This document shows, piece after piece, positions 45,292 to 53,553 of a stretch of 64,000 nt of DNA (positions within the stretch are counted from its first letter, which is position 1; every line of letters begins with the position of its first letter). The stretch is from an uncultured Hungatella sp. (lineage in GTDB: Bacteria > Bacillota > Clostridia > Lachnospirales > Lachnospiraceae). The position numbers and the translations under genes are program-made. The notes below the pieces were generated by a model. It was given only the letters and a program-made list of their open reading frames with translations, had not been told where the DNA came from and did no database searches. The stretch lies in NCBI GenBank assembly GCA_949879795.1, contig CATLBR010000004.1, positions 62,001 through 126,000 on the forward strand, read 5' to 3'.

Positions 45292-45918
45292 ATGTCAGAA
45301 AAAGCCATTGAAAACAACAAAGTTACGGTGATTGGAAAGATAGTATCCGGTTTTACATTCAGCCATGAGGTGTTCGGAGAGGGTTTTTATGTGGTGGACC
45401 TGGAAGTCAGCCGTCTCAGCGAGCAGTCAGATATTATTCCGCTGATGATTTCAGAGAGACTTCTCAACGTGGAGGAGGATTACATAGGCTGTACGGTGGA
45501 GGCCGTCGGGCAGTTCCGATCCTACAACCGCCATGAAGGCCCGAAGAACCGGCTGGTGCTGTCCGTGTTTGTCAGAGAGATCAATTTCATGGAGGAATTT
45601 ACGGATTACACTAAGACCAACCAGATTTTCCTGGACGGATATATCTGCAAGGTTCCCATTTACCGCAAGACGCCCCTGGGGAGGGAGATCGCGGACATAC
45701 TTCTGGCCGTCAACCGTCCCTACGGGAAATCCGATTACATTCCCTGCATCGCATGGGGAAGAAATGCCAGGTATGCGGCGGGCTTTGAGGTGGGAGCCAG
45801 GGTGAGAATCTGGGGGAGAGTCCAGAGCAGGGAATATACGAAAAAGCTGAGTGACAGCGAGTGTGAGAAGCGGATTGCCTATGAGGTTTCAGTGAGCAAA
45901 TTGGAGTTCGGAGAGTAG
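45292..45918 (+). CDS. single-stranded-DNA-binding (SSB-like) protein
   Basis: The ATG at 45292 follows GAGGAG and gives 208 residues. Two OB-like halves can be seen: NKVTVIGKIVSGFTFSHEVFGEGFYVVDLEVSRLSEQSD (about 8-45) and QIFLDGYICKVPIYRKTPLGREIADILLAVNRPYGKSDYIPCIAWG (about 114-160), the second having the usual SSB pattern. It lacks the acidic SSB tail that recruits repair proteins. This is the clostridial paralogue rather than the main replicative SSB. It is followed by a weak promoter and the adenosyltransferase-like gene. Confidence 0.85.
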   Translation: MSEKAIENNKVTVIGKIVSGFTFSHEVFGEGFYVVDLEVSRLSEQSDIIPLMISERLLNVEEDYIGCTVEAVGQFRSYNRHEGPKNRLVLSVFVREINFMEEFTDYTKTNQIFLDGYICKVPIYRKTPLGREIADILLAVNRPYGKSDYIPCIAWGRNARYAAGFEVGARVRIWGRVQSREYTKKLSDSECEKRIAYEVSVSKLEFGE

Positions 45919-46091
45919 AGATTGCTGTAAAATCTTAAGAAAACCTTGCAAAATATGAAGTTTTATGTTAATATATGCGGACGATGTTGTGTGCGGTGCG
46001 GGTTTTCGTGCCGTGCTGTACGATGGAAACTCTTTGAGCTCGGCTGTGTGAGTGGATTGAGTGGTCCATAAGACTGATGAGGTGCAAAAGA

Positions 46092-46595
46092 ATGAAACAT
46101 GGTAAAGTGGAAGTGATCTGCGGCAACGGTGTGGGGAAAACTTCTCTGGCAGTTGGAAAGGGTGTCGTGGCTCTGACCAGGCAGCAGAATGTAATCATGA
46201 TCCAGTTTTTGAAGGGAAGCCCTAACCAGGAGGGACTCGAAGTGCTCAAGTGCATGGAGCCCGGGTTTAAGGTGTTTCGCTTTGAGAAGGCCGATACGTA
46301 TTTTGAAAATCTTTCCCAGGAAGAAAAGCAGGAGGAACTGCTCAACATCCGCAACGGGTTTAATTTCGCGAAAAAGGTTGTGGCGACAGGGGAGTGTGAC
46401 CTTCTCATCCTGGATGAGGTTTTAGGCATTGTGGAGAAGAACATTGTGGCTATTGAGGAGTTTGAGAAACTGATCCGGGTCAAGGAGGAGGGGATGAGCC
46501 TTATACTCACCGGAAGAGTTATGCCGGAGCAGCTTCGCTCCAGTGTAGATATAATTTCTACCATCAATTATATTGAAGTTGACAAAGAGAATTAA
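46092..46595 (+). CDS. corrinoid adenosyltransferase-like P-loop protein (CobA/CobO/BtuR family)
   Basis: The ATG at 46092 after GAGGTG gives 167 residues. The P-loop ICGNGVGKTSLAVGKG (about 8-23) matches the BtuR/CobO pattern, which in canonical members reads GNGKGKTTAA; here a Val replaces the middle Lys. MIQFLKGS, LLILDEVLG and LTGRVMPEQL follow in the family order. Members adenosylate cob(I)alamin. The protein is somewhat short and lacks the usual C-terminal tail, and no cobalamin gene is near, so a related ATP-binding role is possible. Confidence 0.75.
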   Translation: MKHGKVEVICGNGVGKTSLAVGKGVVALTRQQNVIMIQFLKGSPNQEGLEVLKCMEPGFKVFRFEKADTYFENLSQEEKQEELLNIRNGFNFAKKVVATGECDLLILDEVLGIVEKNIVAIEEFEKLIRVKEEGMSLILTGRVMPEQLRSSVDIISTINYIEVDKEN

Positions 46596-46607
46596 GAATG
46601 CTAGTAT
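46579..46607 (+). promoter_or_regulatory. dapA: promoter of the lysine-riboswitch/dapAB transcript
   Basis: TTGACA (46579-46584) lies inside the end of the preceding gene; after 17 bases comes TAGTAT (46602-46607). Transcription would begin about 46614, just before the riboswitch. Confidence 0.7.
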
Positions 46608-46619
46608 AGGCATAGGATT

Positions 46620-46796
46620 ATAGAGAGTAGAGGTCGCGCGAATCATGAGTAGGCCGTCGGATGCAGCAGGTGCAGGTGACGGCGGCTGAAAGGGAGAGCG
46701 CCGAAGAGGAGTACCGCCTGACAGTACGAATCTGGGCACAGGGCGAAGAGTCTTGTGACTGTCATCTGGGGACAGATGGGGAGCTACTTAAAGAAG
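46620..46796 (+). ncRNA. lysine riboswitch (L box)
   Basis: The 320-base gap before dapA contains the lysine aptamer in order: AGAGGTCGCGCG, ATGAGTA, GGCTGAAAGGGAGAGCGCCGAAG, the CTGGGC segment and GTGACTGTC. These match the conserved core of B. subtilis lysC-type L boxes. A terminator (46802-46828) follows. Lysine binding should favour termination and so shut off dapA and dapB. Boundaries are approximate. Confidence 0.93.
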
Positions 46797-46801
46797 TCTT
46801 T

Positions 46802-46828
46802 AAGAACCGGCTCCGGCTGGTTCTTTTT
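46802..46828 (+). terminator. riboswitch-controlled terminator before dapA
   Basis: AAGAACC (46802-46808) pairs with GGTTCTT (46819-46825), with a GC-rich apex, then a run of Ts. It is the expression platform of the lysine riboswitch, 88 bases before dapA. Confidence 0.9.
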
Positions 46829-46916
46829 GGTCTCCGGGAACAGGATTTCCGCAGAGACGCCGTTTCATCCAGGTAAACAGCCGCAAACACATAGGAGCAC
46901 AAAGGAGGTTTTTATT

Positions 46917-47801
46917 ATGGCAATTTTTGAAGGAGCAGGCGTAGCGCTGGTAACCCCGTTTACAGACAGCGGTGAAGTGAATTTTTCCAAACTTTCGGAG
47001 CTTTTGGAGGAGCAGATCGCAGGCGGCACGGATGCCATCATATCCTGCGGGACCACGGGGGAGTCCTCTACCATGACTCACGAGGAACATATTCAGGTGG
47101 TTCGTTACACATGTGAGGTGGTAAATGGCAGGATTCCGGTGATCGCTGGGACTGGATCCAACTGTACCAGAGAGGCTGTACATCTGTCCGTGGAGGCTCA
47201 GAAAGCGGGGGCTGATGGTCTGCTTTTGGTGACCCCCTACTACAACAAGGCGACTCAGAAGGGCCTCATCGCCCACTACAAGGCCATAGCCCAGGCGGTG
47301 GATATCCCTGTTTTGCTGTACCATATTCCGGGGAGAACCGGTGTCACCATGACGCCGGAGACCATGGTGACCTTGTGCAGGGAGGTTCCCAACATCGTGG
47401 GAGTCAAGGAGGCCAGCGGCAATTTCTCATCCATCGCCACCATGATGCAGATGGCGGACGGGTGTATAGATCTGTATTCCGGCAATGACGACCAGGTGGT
47501 GCCTCTTCTGGCCATGGGCGGCAAAGGCGTCATCTCCGTCCTGTCCAACGTAGCCCCCAGACAGACTCACGACATGTGCAGGGCTTTCTTTGAGGGAGAC
47601 GTGAAGAAGAGCCTTAAGCTGCAGCTCCAGGCGGTTCCTCTCATCAGCCAGTTGTTCTGTGAGGTGAATCCTATCCCTGTGAAAGCGGCCATGAATCTCA
47701 TGGGCAAGAATGTAGGTCCCATGCGCATGCCGCTGACGGAGATGGAGCCGGCCCACAAGGAGGCTCTGGCAAAAGCTATGAGGGAGTACGGGATTCTGTA
47801 G
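46917..47801 (+). CDS. dapA: 4-hydroxy-tetrahydrodipicolinate synthase
   Basis: DapA condenses pyruvate with aspartate semialdehyde, the first step of the lysine and dipicolinate branch. The ATG at 46917 follows AAAGGAGG by 8 bases and gives 294 residues. Visible are the GTTGESSTMTHEEH motif, the Tyr of PYYNKATQKGL and the Schiff-base lysine in GVKEASGNF. It is controlled by the lysine riboswitch just upstream and is followed 12 bases later by dapB. In a spore former the product also feeds dipicolinic acid. Confidence 0.97.
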   Translation: MAIFEGAGVALVTPFTDSGEVNFSKLSELLEEQIAGGTDAIISCGTTGESSTMTHEEHIQVVRYTCEVVNGRIPVIAGTGSNCTREAVHLSVEAQKAGADGLLLVTPYYNKATQKGLIAHYKAIAQAVDIPVLLYHIPGRTGVTMTPETMVTLCREVPNIVGVKEASGNFSSIATMMQMADGCIDLYSGNDDQVVPLLAMGGKGVISVLSNVAPRQTHDMCRAFFEGDVKKSLKLQLQAVPLISQLFCEVNPIPVKAAMNLMGKNVGPMRMPLTEMEPAHKEALAKAMREYGIL

Positions 47802-47813
47802 GAGGACAGGAAC

Positions 47814-48569
47814 ATGATAAACATGATTATGCACGGGTGCAACGGGGCCATGGGCAGAACAATCACGGATATGATTTCAAAACAGGAAGACATAGCCATC
47901 GTGGCGGGAATCGACAAGAACAACACGATTCCCCAGACATATCCGGTGTATACCTCCCTGGAGGAATGCAGGGAGGAGGCAGATGTGATTGTGGATTTCG
48001 CCTCTGCCGCTGCTGTGGACCATCTTCTGGATTACTGCAGCTTCAGGAAAGTGCCTGTGGTGCTGTGTACCACCGGACTTTCACCTGAGCAGATAAAAAA
48101 GGTGGAGGAGACTTCCAGGAAGACGGCGGTCCTCAGATCTGCCAACATGTCTCTGGGAATCAACCTTCTCCTGAAACTGGTGAAGGAGGCGGCGTCTGTT
48201 CTGGCGGCAGCGGATTTTGACATAGAGATCGTGGAAAAGCATCACAATCAGAAGCTGGACGCTCCCAGCGGCACGGCTCTGGCCCTGGCGGATTCTGTCA
48301 ACGACAGTCTGGAGGGACAGTATCATTACCAGTACGACCGCTCCCAAAAACATGAAAAGCGGGACAAGAAGGAAATCGGAATCTCGGCTGTCCGCGGCGG
48401 CTCCATCGTGGGCGAGCACGATGTGATTTTTGCCGGCCGGGACGAGGTGGTCACCTTCAGCCACACCGCATATTCAAAGGCAATTTTTGCCAAGGGAGCC
48501 ATCCAGGCGGCAAAATTCCTGGCTGGAAAACCGGCAGGACTTTACAATATGGCTGATGTCATCGGCTGA
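47814..48569 (+). CDS. dapB: 4-hydroxy-tetrahydrodipicolinate reductase
   Basis: The 251-residue enzyme reduces the DapA product using NAD(P)H. It has the dinucleotide motif MHGCNGAMGRTI (about 5-16), the catalytic segment VEKHHNQKLDAPSGTAL (about 141-157) and the C-terminal HTAYSKAIFAKGAIQAAKFLAGKPAGLYNMADV typical of DapB. It shares the lysine-riboswitch transcript with dapA. Confidence 0.97.
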   Translation: MINMIMHGCNGAMGRTITDMISKQEDIAIVAGIDKNNTIPQTYPVYTSLEECREEADVIVDFASAAAVDHLLDYCSFRKVPVVLCTTGLSPEQIKKVEETSRKTAVLRSANMSLGINLLLKLVKEAASVLAAADFDIEIVEKHHNQKLDAPSGTALALADSVNDSLEGQYHYQYDRSQKHEKRDKKEIGISAVRGGSIVGEHDVIFAGRDEVVTFSHTAYSKAIFAKGAIQAAKFLAGKPAGLYNMADVIG

Positions 48570-48586
48570 TTCAGCCTGCGCATAAA

Positions 48587-48635
48587 ACATTCTCCGCCTG
48601 TGCATAATAAGCACAGAAAAACGAAAGGAGAATGT
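48587..48635 (+). promoter_or_regulatory. hairpin that buries the ribosome site of the small lipoprotein
   Basis: ACATTCTCC (48587-48595) is a perfect reverse complement of GGAGAATGT (48627-48635), which contains the GGAG ribosome site of the gene starting at 48640. Inside is a second perfect stem, CTGTGC (48598-48603) with GCACAG (48611-48616). Translation would need the outer stem to open. This is a possible thermosensor or translational switch. Confidence 0.7.
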
Positions 48636-48639
48636 CATT

Positions 48640-49029
48640 ATGAAGAAAATCAAGATATGTATGTTTACAATGCTCATCGCCATGTCGCTGTTTGTTCTGA
48701 CTGCCTGCAGCAGCAGCGACAAAAAGTCAGACAACAATAACTCCTCCACCCAGTCAGGCAGTACTCAGAGCTCTACGGGAGCAGGCGATACAGGTGAATC
48801 AGGCTCCGGCGGTTCCGGGACCGGTGGCTCAGAAAACGGGGGAACCAACGGGACCAGCGGTACAGGCGGCGGTTCCTCAAACTCGAGAGAGTCAAAAGAG
48901 TCAGGCAGAGAGGATGACGATGAGAGCAGCACAGGAGTGCTGGACGACATGGCGGACGATATAGAAGAAGGGGCAGAGGACATGTTCAACGGCCCCGGGG
49001 TAACTTCTGATTCATCCGAGGAGCAGTAA
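48640..49029 (+). CDS. small low-complexity lipoprotein, unknown function
   Basis: The 129-residue protein has a clear lipoprotein signal (lipobox LTAC, Cys about 23). The mature part is Ser/Gly/Thr/Asn-rich to about residue 85, then acidic (EDDDESSTGVLDDMADDIEEGAEDMF). I do not recognise a domain. It follows dapB and probably shares its transcript, but its ribosome site is sequestered in a perfect inverted repeat, so it may be controlled separately. The disordered sequence suggests a surface-exposed anchor or spacer. Confidence 0.8.
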   Translation: MKKIKICMFTMLIAMSLFVLTACSSSDKKSDNNNSSTQSGSTQSSTGAGDTGESGSGGSGTGGSENGGTNGTSGTGGGSSNSRESKESGREDDDESSTGVLDDMADDIEEGAEDMFNGPGVTSDSSEEQ

Positions 49030-49043
49030 AAATGCAATATACA

Positions 49044-49077
49044 GGGAGGCTGTCGCCGAGCGGCGGTCTCTCTTTTT
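49044..49077 (+). terminator. likely terminator of the dap operon
   Basis: An imperfect stem centred on CGCC-N4-GGCG (49054-49065) with flanking GGAG/TCTC pairing, followed by TTTTT. Confidence 0.6.
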
Positions 49078-49174
49078 AAATGGGGCGACTTTTATTGATA
49101 ACATTTTAACAAGAAAATCCCAGAAAATCCATGTATTTTTTGGCGATTTTGGGCAGTTGTTTGAATTTTTGTAA

Positions 49175-49203
49175 TTGTGGAGTAGGCTGATTTATGTTAT
49201 ACT
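49175..49203 (+). promoter_or_regulatory. rnfC: promoter of the rnf operon
   Basis: TTGTGG (49175-49180), 17 bases, TATACT (49198-49203) with an extended -10 TGT. It lies 69 bases before rnfC. Confidence 0.7.
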
Positions 49204-49271
49204 TGATAAGATGTCGGGAATAACAGTTCCTGAAAAGGATATCGAAAACATAAAGAAAGAGGGTTAATGAG

Positions 49272-50594
49272 ATGGGATTGGCTACATTTAAAGGCGGCGT
49301 TCATCCATATGAGGGAAAAGAACTGTCCGAGAATCAGCCGATTGAAGTCCTGATGCCGAGAGGAGACCTGGTCTATCCGGTTTCTCAGCATATCGGTGCG
49401 CCTGCGAAGCCTTTGGTGAAAAAAGGCGACCAGGTTCTGGTGGGACAGAAGATCGCAGAGGCCGGAGGCTTCGTATCCGCTAATGTCATCTGTTCCGTGT
49501 CAGGTACGGTAAAGGCGCTGGAGCCTCGTCGTATGGCCAACGGAAGCATGGTGAATTCGATCATAGTGGAGAATGACGGTGATTACAAGACTATAGATGG
49601 AATGGGGGCGGACAGGGATCCCTCATCGCTGTCAAAAGACGAGATTCTGAATATAGTCAAAGAGGCGGGAATTGTGGGCCTGGGCGGCGCAGGTTTTCCG
49701 ACACATGTAAAACTTGCCCCCAAAGACCCGTCAAAGATTGACTATGTCATTGTAAACGGGGCGGAGTGTGAGCCGTATCTGACCAGCGACTACAGGCTGA
49801 TGCTGGAGGAACCGGAGAAGATCATCGGCGGCTTGAAGGTCATGCTTAAGCTGTTTGACAACGCGAAAGGCGTCATCGGCATTGAGAACAACAAGCCGGA
49901 GGCCATCGCCAAGCTGACGGAGCTGGTGAAGGACGAGCCGAAGATTGAGGTTTGTCCTCTTAAGACCAAGTATCCTCAGGGAGGTGAGCGGACTCTGATC
50001 TACGCGGTTACGGGGCGGAAGGTAAACTCCTCCATGCTCCCGGCGGACGCTGGGTGTATTGTGGACAATGTGGACACGGTGATCAGCATCTACATGGCAG
50101 TGTGCAAGAGCACGCCCCTTTTGAGAAAGATCATCACGGTTACGGGAGATGCCGTCGCCAGTCCCAAGAACTTCAACGTAAAGCTGGGAACCTGCTATCA
50201 GGAGCTGATCGATGCGGCAGGCGGATTTAAGACGGAGCCTGAGAAGATCATCTCCGGCGGTCCTATGATGGGTCAGGCTCTGTTTGACGTGACTATCCCG
50301 GTGTCCAAGACTTCATCTGCCCTCACCTGCCTTTCCAAGGATCAGGTGGCCGAGATGGAGCCCACGGCGTGTATCCGCTGCGGCAGGTGTGTAGCGGCTT
50401 GTCCGGAGAACCTGGTTCCCCAGAAGATGATGAGAGCAGCTAAGCGCCACGATATAGACATGTTCCAGAAGCTCAACGGCATGGAGTGTGTGGAGTGCGG
50501 CAGCTGTGCCTGGGGATGTCCGGCGAGACTGCAGCTGACCCAGGCATTCAGAGAGATGCGTGTGGCTGTGAGGGCCAGCGCCAAGAAAGCGTAG
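49272..50594 (+). CDS. rnfC: Rnf electron transport complex subunit C
   Basis: The 440-residue membrane-associated subunit carries NAD(H)/FMN sites (GLGGAGFPTHVKL, YVIVNGAECEPYLTSDYRL) and two [4Fe-4S] motifs near the C-terminus (CIRCGRCVAACPENLVP and CVECGSCAWGCPARL). Rnf passes electrons from reduced ferredoxin to NAD+ and pumps Na+ or H+. RnfC is the NAD-side subunit. It is the first of six genes in the order C-D-G-E-A-B used by clostridia. Confidence 0.98.
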   Translation: MGLATFKGGVHPYEGKELSENQPIEVLMPRGDLVYPVSQHIGAPAKPLVKKGDQVLVGQKIAEAGGFVSANVICSVSGTVKALEPRRMANGSMVNSIIVENDGDYKTIDGMGADRDPSSLSKDEILNIVKEAGIVGLGGAGFPTHVKLAPKDPSKIDYVIVNGAECEPYLTSDYRLMLEEPEKIIGGLKVMLKLFDNAKGVIGIENNKPEAIAKLTELVKDEPKIEVCPLKTKYPQGGERTLIYAVTGRKVNSSMLPADAGCIVDNVDTVISIYMAVCKSTPLLRKIITVTGDAVASPKNFNVKLGTCYQELIDAAGGFKTEPEKIISGGPMMGQALFDVTIPVSKTSSALTCLSKDQVAEMEPTACIRCGRCVAACPENLVPQKMMRAAKRHDIDMFQKLNGMECVECGSCAWGCPARLQLTQAFREMRVAVRASAKKA

Positions 50595-50606
50595 GAGGGG
50601 TGAAAC

Positions 50607-51533
50607 ATGAATAAATTATTGAACGTATCATCATCACCTCATGCCAGGAGCAATGTGCTGACACAGAATCTTATGTTCGATGTGGCCATTGCCATGATTC
50701 CTGCGTCGGTGTATGGTGTGTATCAGTTTGGACTGAAAGCATTGTGTATCATGCTGGTGACCGTGGCCGGAGCGGTGCTCAGCGAGTATGTGTACGAGAG
50801 CCTTATGGGCAGGCCCATCACCGTCATGGATGGAAGTGCCCTGGTGACAGGTATGATTCTGGCTCTCAACATGCCTCCTGAGATCCCCCTCTGGATTCCG
50901 TTTTTAGGAAGCGTGTTCGCCATCATCGTGGTAAAGCAGATCTACGGAGGACTGGGACAGAATTTTATGAACCCGGCTCTGGCGGCCAGATGTTTTCTTC
51001 TGATCTCTTTTGCCAACCAGATGTCGTCCTTTAAGCTGGACGGCGTGTCGGGGGCCACTCCTCTCTCCGTCCTGAAGAACGGGGGAAGAGTAGACGTGGC
51101 CGCCATGTTTGTGGGAAAGATTCCGGGAACCATCGGCGAGGTGTCTGTCATCGCCCTGCTCATCGGCGCCGTCTACCTGCTGGTGAAGAAAGTGATTTCC
51201 ATACGGATCCCTGCGGCGTATCTGCTCTCCTTCGCTGTGTTCGTGTTTATTTTCGGACAGCATGACCCGGCCTATGTGCTGGCTCACCTGTGCGGCGGCG
51301 GACTGATCTTCGGCGCGTTCTTTATGGCTACGGACTACGTGACCAGCCCCATCACTCCCAAGGGACAGATCGTGTTCGGTATACTTCTGGGTGTTCTCAC
51401 GGGACTGTTCCGTATTTTCGGCGGTTCTGCCGAGGGCGTGTCCTACGCTATCATCATCAGCAACCTGATGGTTCCGCTGATCGAAAAAGTGACCCTTCCG
51501 GTTGCGTTTGGAAAGGAGGGCAAAAAGGCATGA
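50607..51533 (+). CDS. rnfD: Rnf complex subunit D
   Basis: The 308-residue membrane protein has about nine hydrophobic segments and the RnfD/NqrB flavinylation motif around DGVSGATPL (about 144-152), where Thr carries FMN through a phosphoester bond. It contributes to ion translocation. Its stop overlaps the rnfG start by ATGA. Confidence 0.97.
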   Translation: MNKLLNVSSSPHARSNVLTQNLMFDVAIAMIPASVYGVYQFGLKALCIMLVTVAGAVLSEYVYESLMGRPITVMDGSALVTGMILALNMPPEIPLWIPFLGSVFAIIVVKQIYGGLGQNFMNPALAARCFLLISFANQMSSFKLDGVSGATPLSVLKNGGRVDVAAMFVGKIPGTIGEVSVIALLIGAVYLLVKKVISIRIPAAYLLSFAVFVFIFGQHDPAYVLAHLCGGGLIFGAFFMATDYVTSPITPKGQIVFGILLGVLTGLFRIFGGSAEGVSYAIIISNLMVPLIEKVTLPVAFGKEGKKA

Positions 51534-52141
51534 GTAAAGGTGGATTTATGAAAGACGCCCTGATTCTTTTCGCCATCACTCTGGTCGCAGGAGCATGTTT
51601 AGGCGGCGCCTACGAGATCACGAAGGGGCCTATTGAGGCGGCGGAACTGGCGGCCAAGGAGGATGCTTTCCGCACGGTTTTGGCGGACGCGGATTCATTC
51701 AAGCTGGATGATTACTCCGCGGCTCTTGAGAAAGCGAATAATGACGCGGCGGGGCTGGGTTTCGGCAATGTGCAGGTGGATGAGTGCGCCACCGGCGTGG
51801 ATGCCTCCGGCAGCCCTATGGGCTATGTGGTGACCGCCACCTCCGGCGACGGCTACGGCGGTAATATCACCGTATCTGTGGGTATCACTGCGGAAGGCGA
51901 GGTGAAGGGAATAGAATTCCTGACCATCGGCGAGACCGCAGGTCTTGGTATGAACGCGGATACTCCCGAGTGGAAAGGCCAGTTTGCAGGAAAGGCCGTG
52001 GAGAGTTTTACCGTGACCAAATCCGGCGCATCGGCGGATAACGAGATTGACGCTATCAGCGGTGCTACCATTACATCCAACGCAGTGACAGGAGCGGTGA
52101 ATACAGCTCTCTATTTTGTCAACAGCTGCGTGAATCAGTAG
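51530..52141 (+). CDS. rnfG: Rnf complex subunit G
   Basis: The ATG at 51530 overlaps the rnfD stop and gives 203 residues. One N-terminal membrane helix anchors an FMN-binding domain outside the membrane. DAISGATIT contains T180, the expected covalent FMN site; the ETAGLGMN segment (about 144) is also conserved. The open frame extends further upstream, inside rnfD, but that part is out-of-frame sequence. Confidence 0.96.
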   Translation: MSKGGFMKDALILFAITLVAGACLGGAYEITKGPIEAAELAAKEDAFRTVLADADSFKLDDYSAALEKANNDAAGLGFGNVQVDECATGVDASGSPMGYVVTATSGDGYGGNITVSVGITAEGEVKGIEFLTIGETAGLGMNADTPEWKGQFAGKAVESFTVTKSGASADNEIDAISGATITSNAVTGAVNTALYFVNSCVNQ

Positions 52142-52153
52142 GAGGTGGGAGAT

Positions 52154-52945
52154 ATGAATAAATGTGTAGAACGTTTGTATAACGGCATCATTAAAGAGAA
52201 CCCTACCTTCGTTCTGATGCTGGGTATGTGTCCGACTCTGGCTACCACCACCACCGCCGTCAACGGTGTAGGTATGGGTCTCACTACGACTGCCGTGTTG
52301 ATTTTTTCTAACCTTATTATTTCCTCTTTGCGCAAGATTATTCCTGACAGGGTGCGTATTCCCGCGTATATTGTAATCGTGGCATCCCTGGTGACGATTG
52401 TACAGTTGCTTTTGAAGGCTTTTATCCCGTTTTTGGACAAATCGCTGGGAATTTTTATCCCCCTGATCGTGGTAAACTGCATCATTCTGGGGCGTGCCGA
52501 GGCATACGCGGCAAAGAACGGCCCCCTGGAATCTGCTTTTGACGGAATCGGCATGGGGCTGGGATTTACTCTGGGGCTGACCTGCATCGCAGTCTTCCGT
52601 GAACTTTTGGGTGCGGGCACCGTGTTTGGATTGACTGTCATTCCGGAAGCCTACAAGATCTCCATCTTCGGGCTGGCTCCGGGCGCGTTTTTCGTGCTGG
52701 CAGGACTGACCGCTCTGCAGAACAAGTTTAAGATGCCTTCCGCTACCAACGGCTCCGCACCGGAATCCGTGCTGGCCTGCGGCGGCAACTGTATGCACTG
52801 TACCGGATCTGCCTGCATGGCTAACCATGCCCAGCTGGAGACCAGAAGACTCCAGGCGGAGGAGGAAGCCCTGGCAGCAAAGAAAGCCAGTGTGGCTCAG
52901 AAACAGGCAGAACTTTCCGCGAAACTGGACAAAAAAGAAGATTAA
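52154..52945 (+). CDS. rnfE: Rnf complex subunit E
   Basis: The ATG at 52154 after GGAGGTGGGA gives 263 residues. Six membrane segments form the RnfE/NqrD core (NPTFVLMLGMCPTLATTTTAVNG, LIVVNCIILGRAEAYAAKN). The C-terminus adds a Cys-containing tail (ACGGNCMHCTGSACMANH) and an alanine/lysine/glutamate-rich coil absent from short homologues. The extra Cys cluster could bind metal; this is inference. Confidence 0.96.
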   Translation: MNKCVERLYNGIIKENPTFVLMLGMCPTLATTTTAVNGVGMGLTTTAVLIFSNLIISSLRKIIPDRVRIPAYIVIVASLVTIVQLLLKAFIPFLDKSLGIFIPLIVVNCIILGRAEAYAAKNGPLESAFDGIGMGLGFTLGLTCIAVFRELLGAGTVFGLTVIPEAYKISIFGLAPGAFFVLAGLTALQNKFKMPSATNGSAPESVLACGGNCMHCTGSACMANHAQLETRRLQAEEEALAAKKASVAQKQAELSAKLDKKED

Positions 52946-52960
52946 GGAGGAGCGTGGAAG

Positions 52961-53536
52961 ATGAAAGAATTAATTTTGATCGTTGTAGGCGCTGCTCTGG
53001 TGAACAATATTATCCTGAGCCAGTTCCAGGGCCTGTGTCCTTTCCTGGGAGTATCCAAGAAGACGGATACCGCCGCGGGAATGGGCGTTGCCGTTATATT
53101 CGTTATCACTCTGGCCAGCTTTGTGACCAGTCTGATCTACAAGTTTGTTCTGGATCCCCTTAAAATCACCTATCTGCAGACTATCGCGTTTATTCTGGTG
53201 ATTGCGGCTCTGGTGCAGTTTGTGGAGATGTTTTTAAAGAAGAGCATGCCTTCTCTCTACCAGGCGCTGGGAGTGTTTCTCCCCCTCATTACCACCAACT
53301 GTGCGGTATTGGGAGCGGCCCTGACCAATGTTCAGAAACAGTACGGCATTTTGTTCAGTATTTTTAACGGTCTGGGAACGGCTATTGGTTTTACTCTTGC
53401 CATTATCCTTCTGGCAAGCATCCGTGAGAGCATTGAAGATAATGATATTCCTGTTAATTTTAAGGGTTCCCCGATTGTTCTGATTACATCAGGTCTGATG
53501 GCGATCGCGTTTATGGGCTTTGCCGGACTTATCTGA
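52961..53536 (+). CDS. rnfA: Rnf complex subunit A
   Basis: The 191-residue six-helix protein is homologous to RnfE/NqrE, with NNIILSQFQGLCPFLGVSKK and LITTNCAVLGAAL. RnfA and RnfE form the pseudosymmetric membrane core and coordinate a [2Fe-2S] cluster in the membrane. It follows rnfE by 15 bases. Confidence 0.97.
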   Translation: MKELILIVVGAALVNNIILSQFQGLCPFLGVSKKTDTAAGMGVAVIFVITLASFVTSLIYKFVLDPLKITYLQTIAFILVIAALVQFVEMFLKKSMPSLYQALGVFLPLITTNCAVLGAALTNVQKQYGILFSIFNGLGTAIGFTLAIILLASIRESIEDNDIPVNFKGSPIVLITSGLMAIAFMGFAGLI

Positions 53537-53553
53537 GGAGGAGGTAGGGTAAT

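Noticed and set aside
51290-51529. longer rnfG starting inside rnfD
   Set aside because: The extra residues are out-of-frame rnfD sequence; the ATGA overlap at 51530 gives the canonical RnfG start.
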